64,000 nt of DNA from Macrothele yani (taxonomy: Eukaryota > Arthropoda > Arachnida > Araneae > Macrothelidae): assembly GCA_039090855.1 (NCBI GenBank), contig CM077024.1, forward strand, positions 61,217,594 through 61,281,593, written 5' to 3'. Positions 63,641-64,000 of the stretch are shown here, piece by piece. The notes under the pieces were generated by a model that was given only the letters and a program-made list of their open reading frames with translations, was not told the origin of the DNA and did not search any database. Both the position numbers and the translations under genes were made by a program. Position 1 is the first letter of the stretch, and each line of letters begins with the position of its first letter.

Positions 63641-64000
63641 TCCTCTCACATGGTATTCATGGAGTCATATCAAGGAAAAAATCAAAAACAACTGTTGCTG
63701 TGTTCAGCAAAATATTAATAATAAAAATAATAATAATAATTTAGTTAAAATAAATATTATCAACTCGCCAGTGAAATGCTTCTGTGGTCACATACCACAT
63801 TCGTCGAAATCGTAATTAAAAAACTAGAGTACAAAAAAATCGGGCATTTGCGTTTGCTGTCACATGTTGTGATCGTAGCATTTACGAACATTTTAGCCAT
63901 CCATGATGACTAGGAAGTGTAAAAGTACCAAAAGTTTTGACGCAGGTGAAATGACGCGCAATAAAATGAAGTTTGTTATTTGTTTTATGTGATTAATATT
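63641..64000. other. No recognisable feature
   Basis: AT-rich end of the window, with an (AAT)n microsatellite at ~63715-63742. Confidence 0.5.

Overview
The window looks like a gene-free stretch of a TE-rich animal genome, most likely an arthropod. It is AT-rich, and I recognise no intact host gene. Almost every recognisable protein match is to a transposable element. The mix (many Tc1/mariner families, hAT, piggyBac-like, RTE and I/Jockey-type LINEs, Penelope-like elements, several tRNA-derived SINE families) is typical of arthropods. I cannot name the species, and the arthropod call is an inference.

Layout. 1-7.4 kb: a Tc1-like relic split by a complete hAT (Buster-like) element with 8-bp target duplication, then more Tc1/mariner and RTE debris. 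8.1-9.3 kb: a diverged direct repeat around a TIR-bounded MITE. 9.4-11.85 kb: the first of six copies of a non-coding higher-order-repeat (HOR) element whose ~150-165 bp monomers each carry a CTCF-like word. The other copies are at 15.3-17.3 (-), 25.8-27.5 (-), 33.5-35.4 (+), 40.2-43.0 (-, split by a mariner) and 45.6 kb (+, fragment). 12.3-14.0 kb: Tc1 with a nested SINE. 15.1-19.0 kb: piggyBac-like relic holding HOR copy 2 and a 75-bp-arm palindrome. 19-20.1 kb: inverted SINE dimer and mariner. 20.35-21.4 kb: a TRIM-like element whose short LTR-like repeats each contain a tRNA-like sequence. 22.7-23.2 kb: Penelope 3' piece with a hammerhead-like motif. 28-31.85 kb: Tc1 split by an internally deleted LINE. 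36.3-40.2 kb: LINE fragment, two Tc1 relics and a 60-bp minisatellite. 41-43 kb: mariner inserted in a HOR copy. 46.5-49.4 kb: Tc1 and mariner relics. 51.2-57.2 kb: a 2,981-bp tandem duplication carrying SINE, hAT, Tc1, Penelope and RTE pieces. 56.9-59.8 kb: RTE LINE. 60-62.5 kb: Penelope-like element with reverse transcriptase and GIY-YIG domains. The rest is anonymous AT-rich DNA and minisatellites.

No genes work together here in the operon sense; the content is nested and decayed mobile DNA. The most interesting signals are (1) the tRNA-containing TRIM-like element, an animal analogue in layout of plant Cassandra (LTRs with 5S sequences); (2) the nucleosome-scale three-monomer HOR element carrying arrays of CTCF-like motifs in both orientations; and (3) a recurrent pattern of perfect fold-back palindromes, suggesting frequent template-switch mutation.
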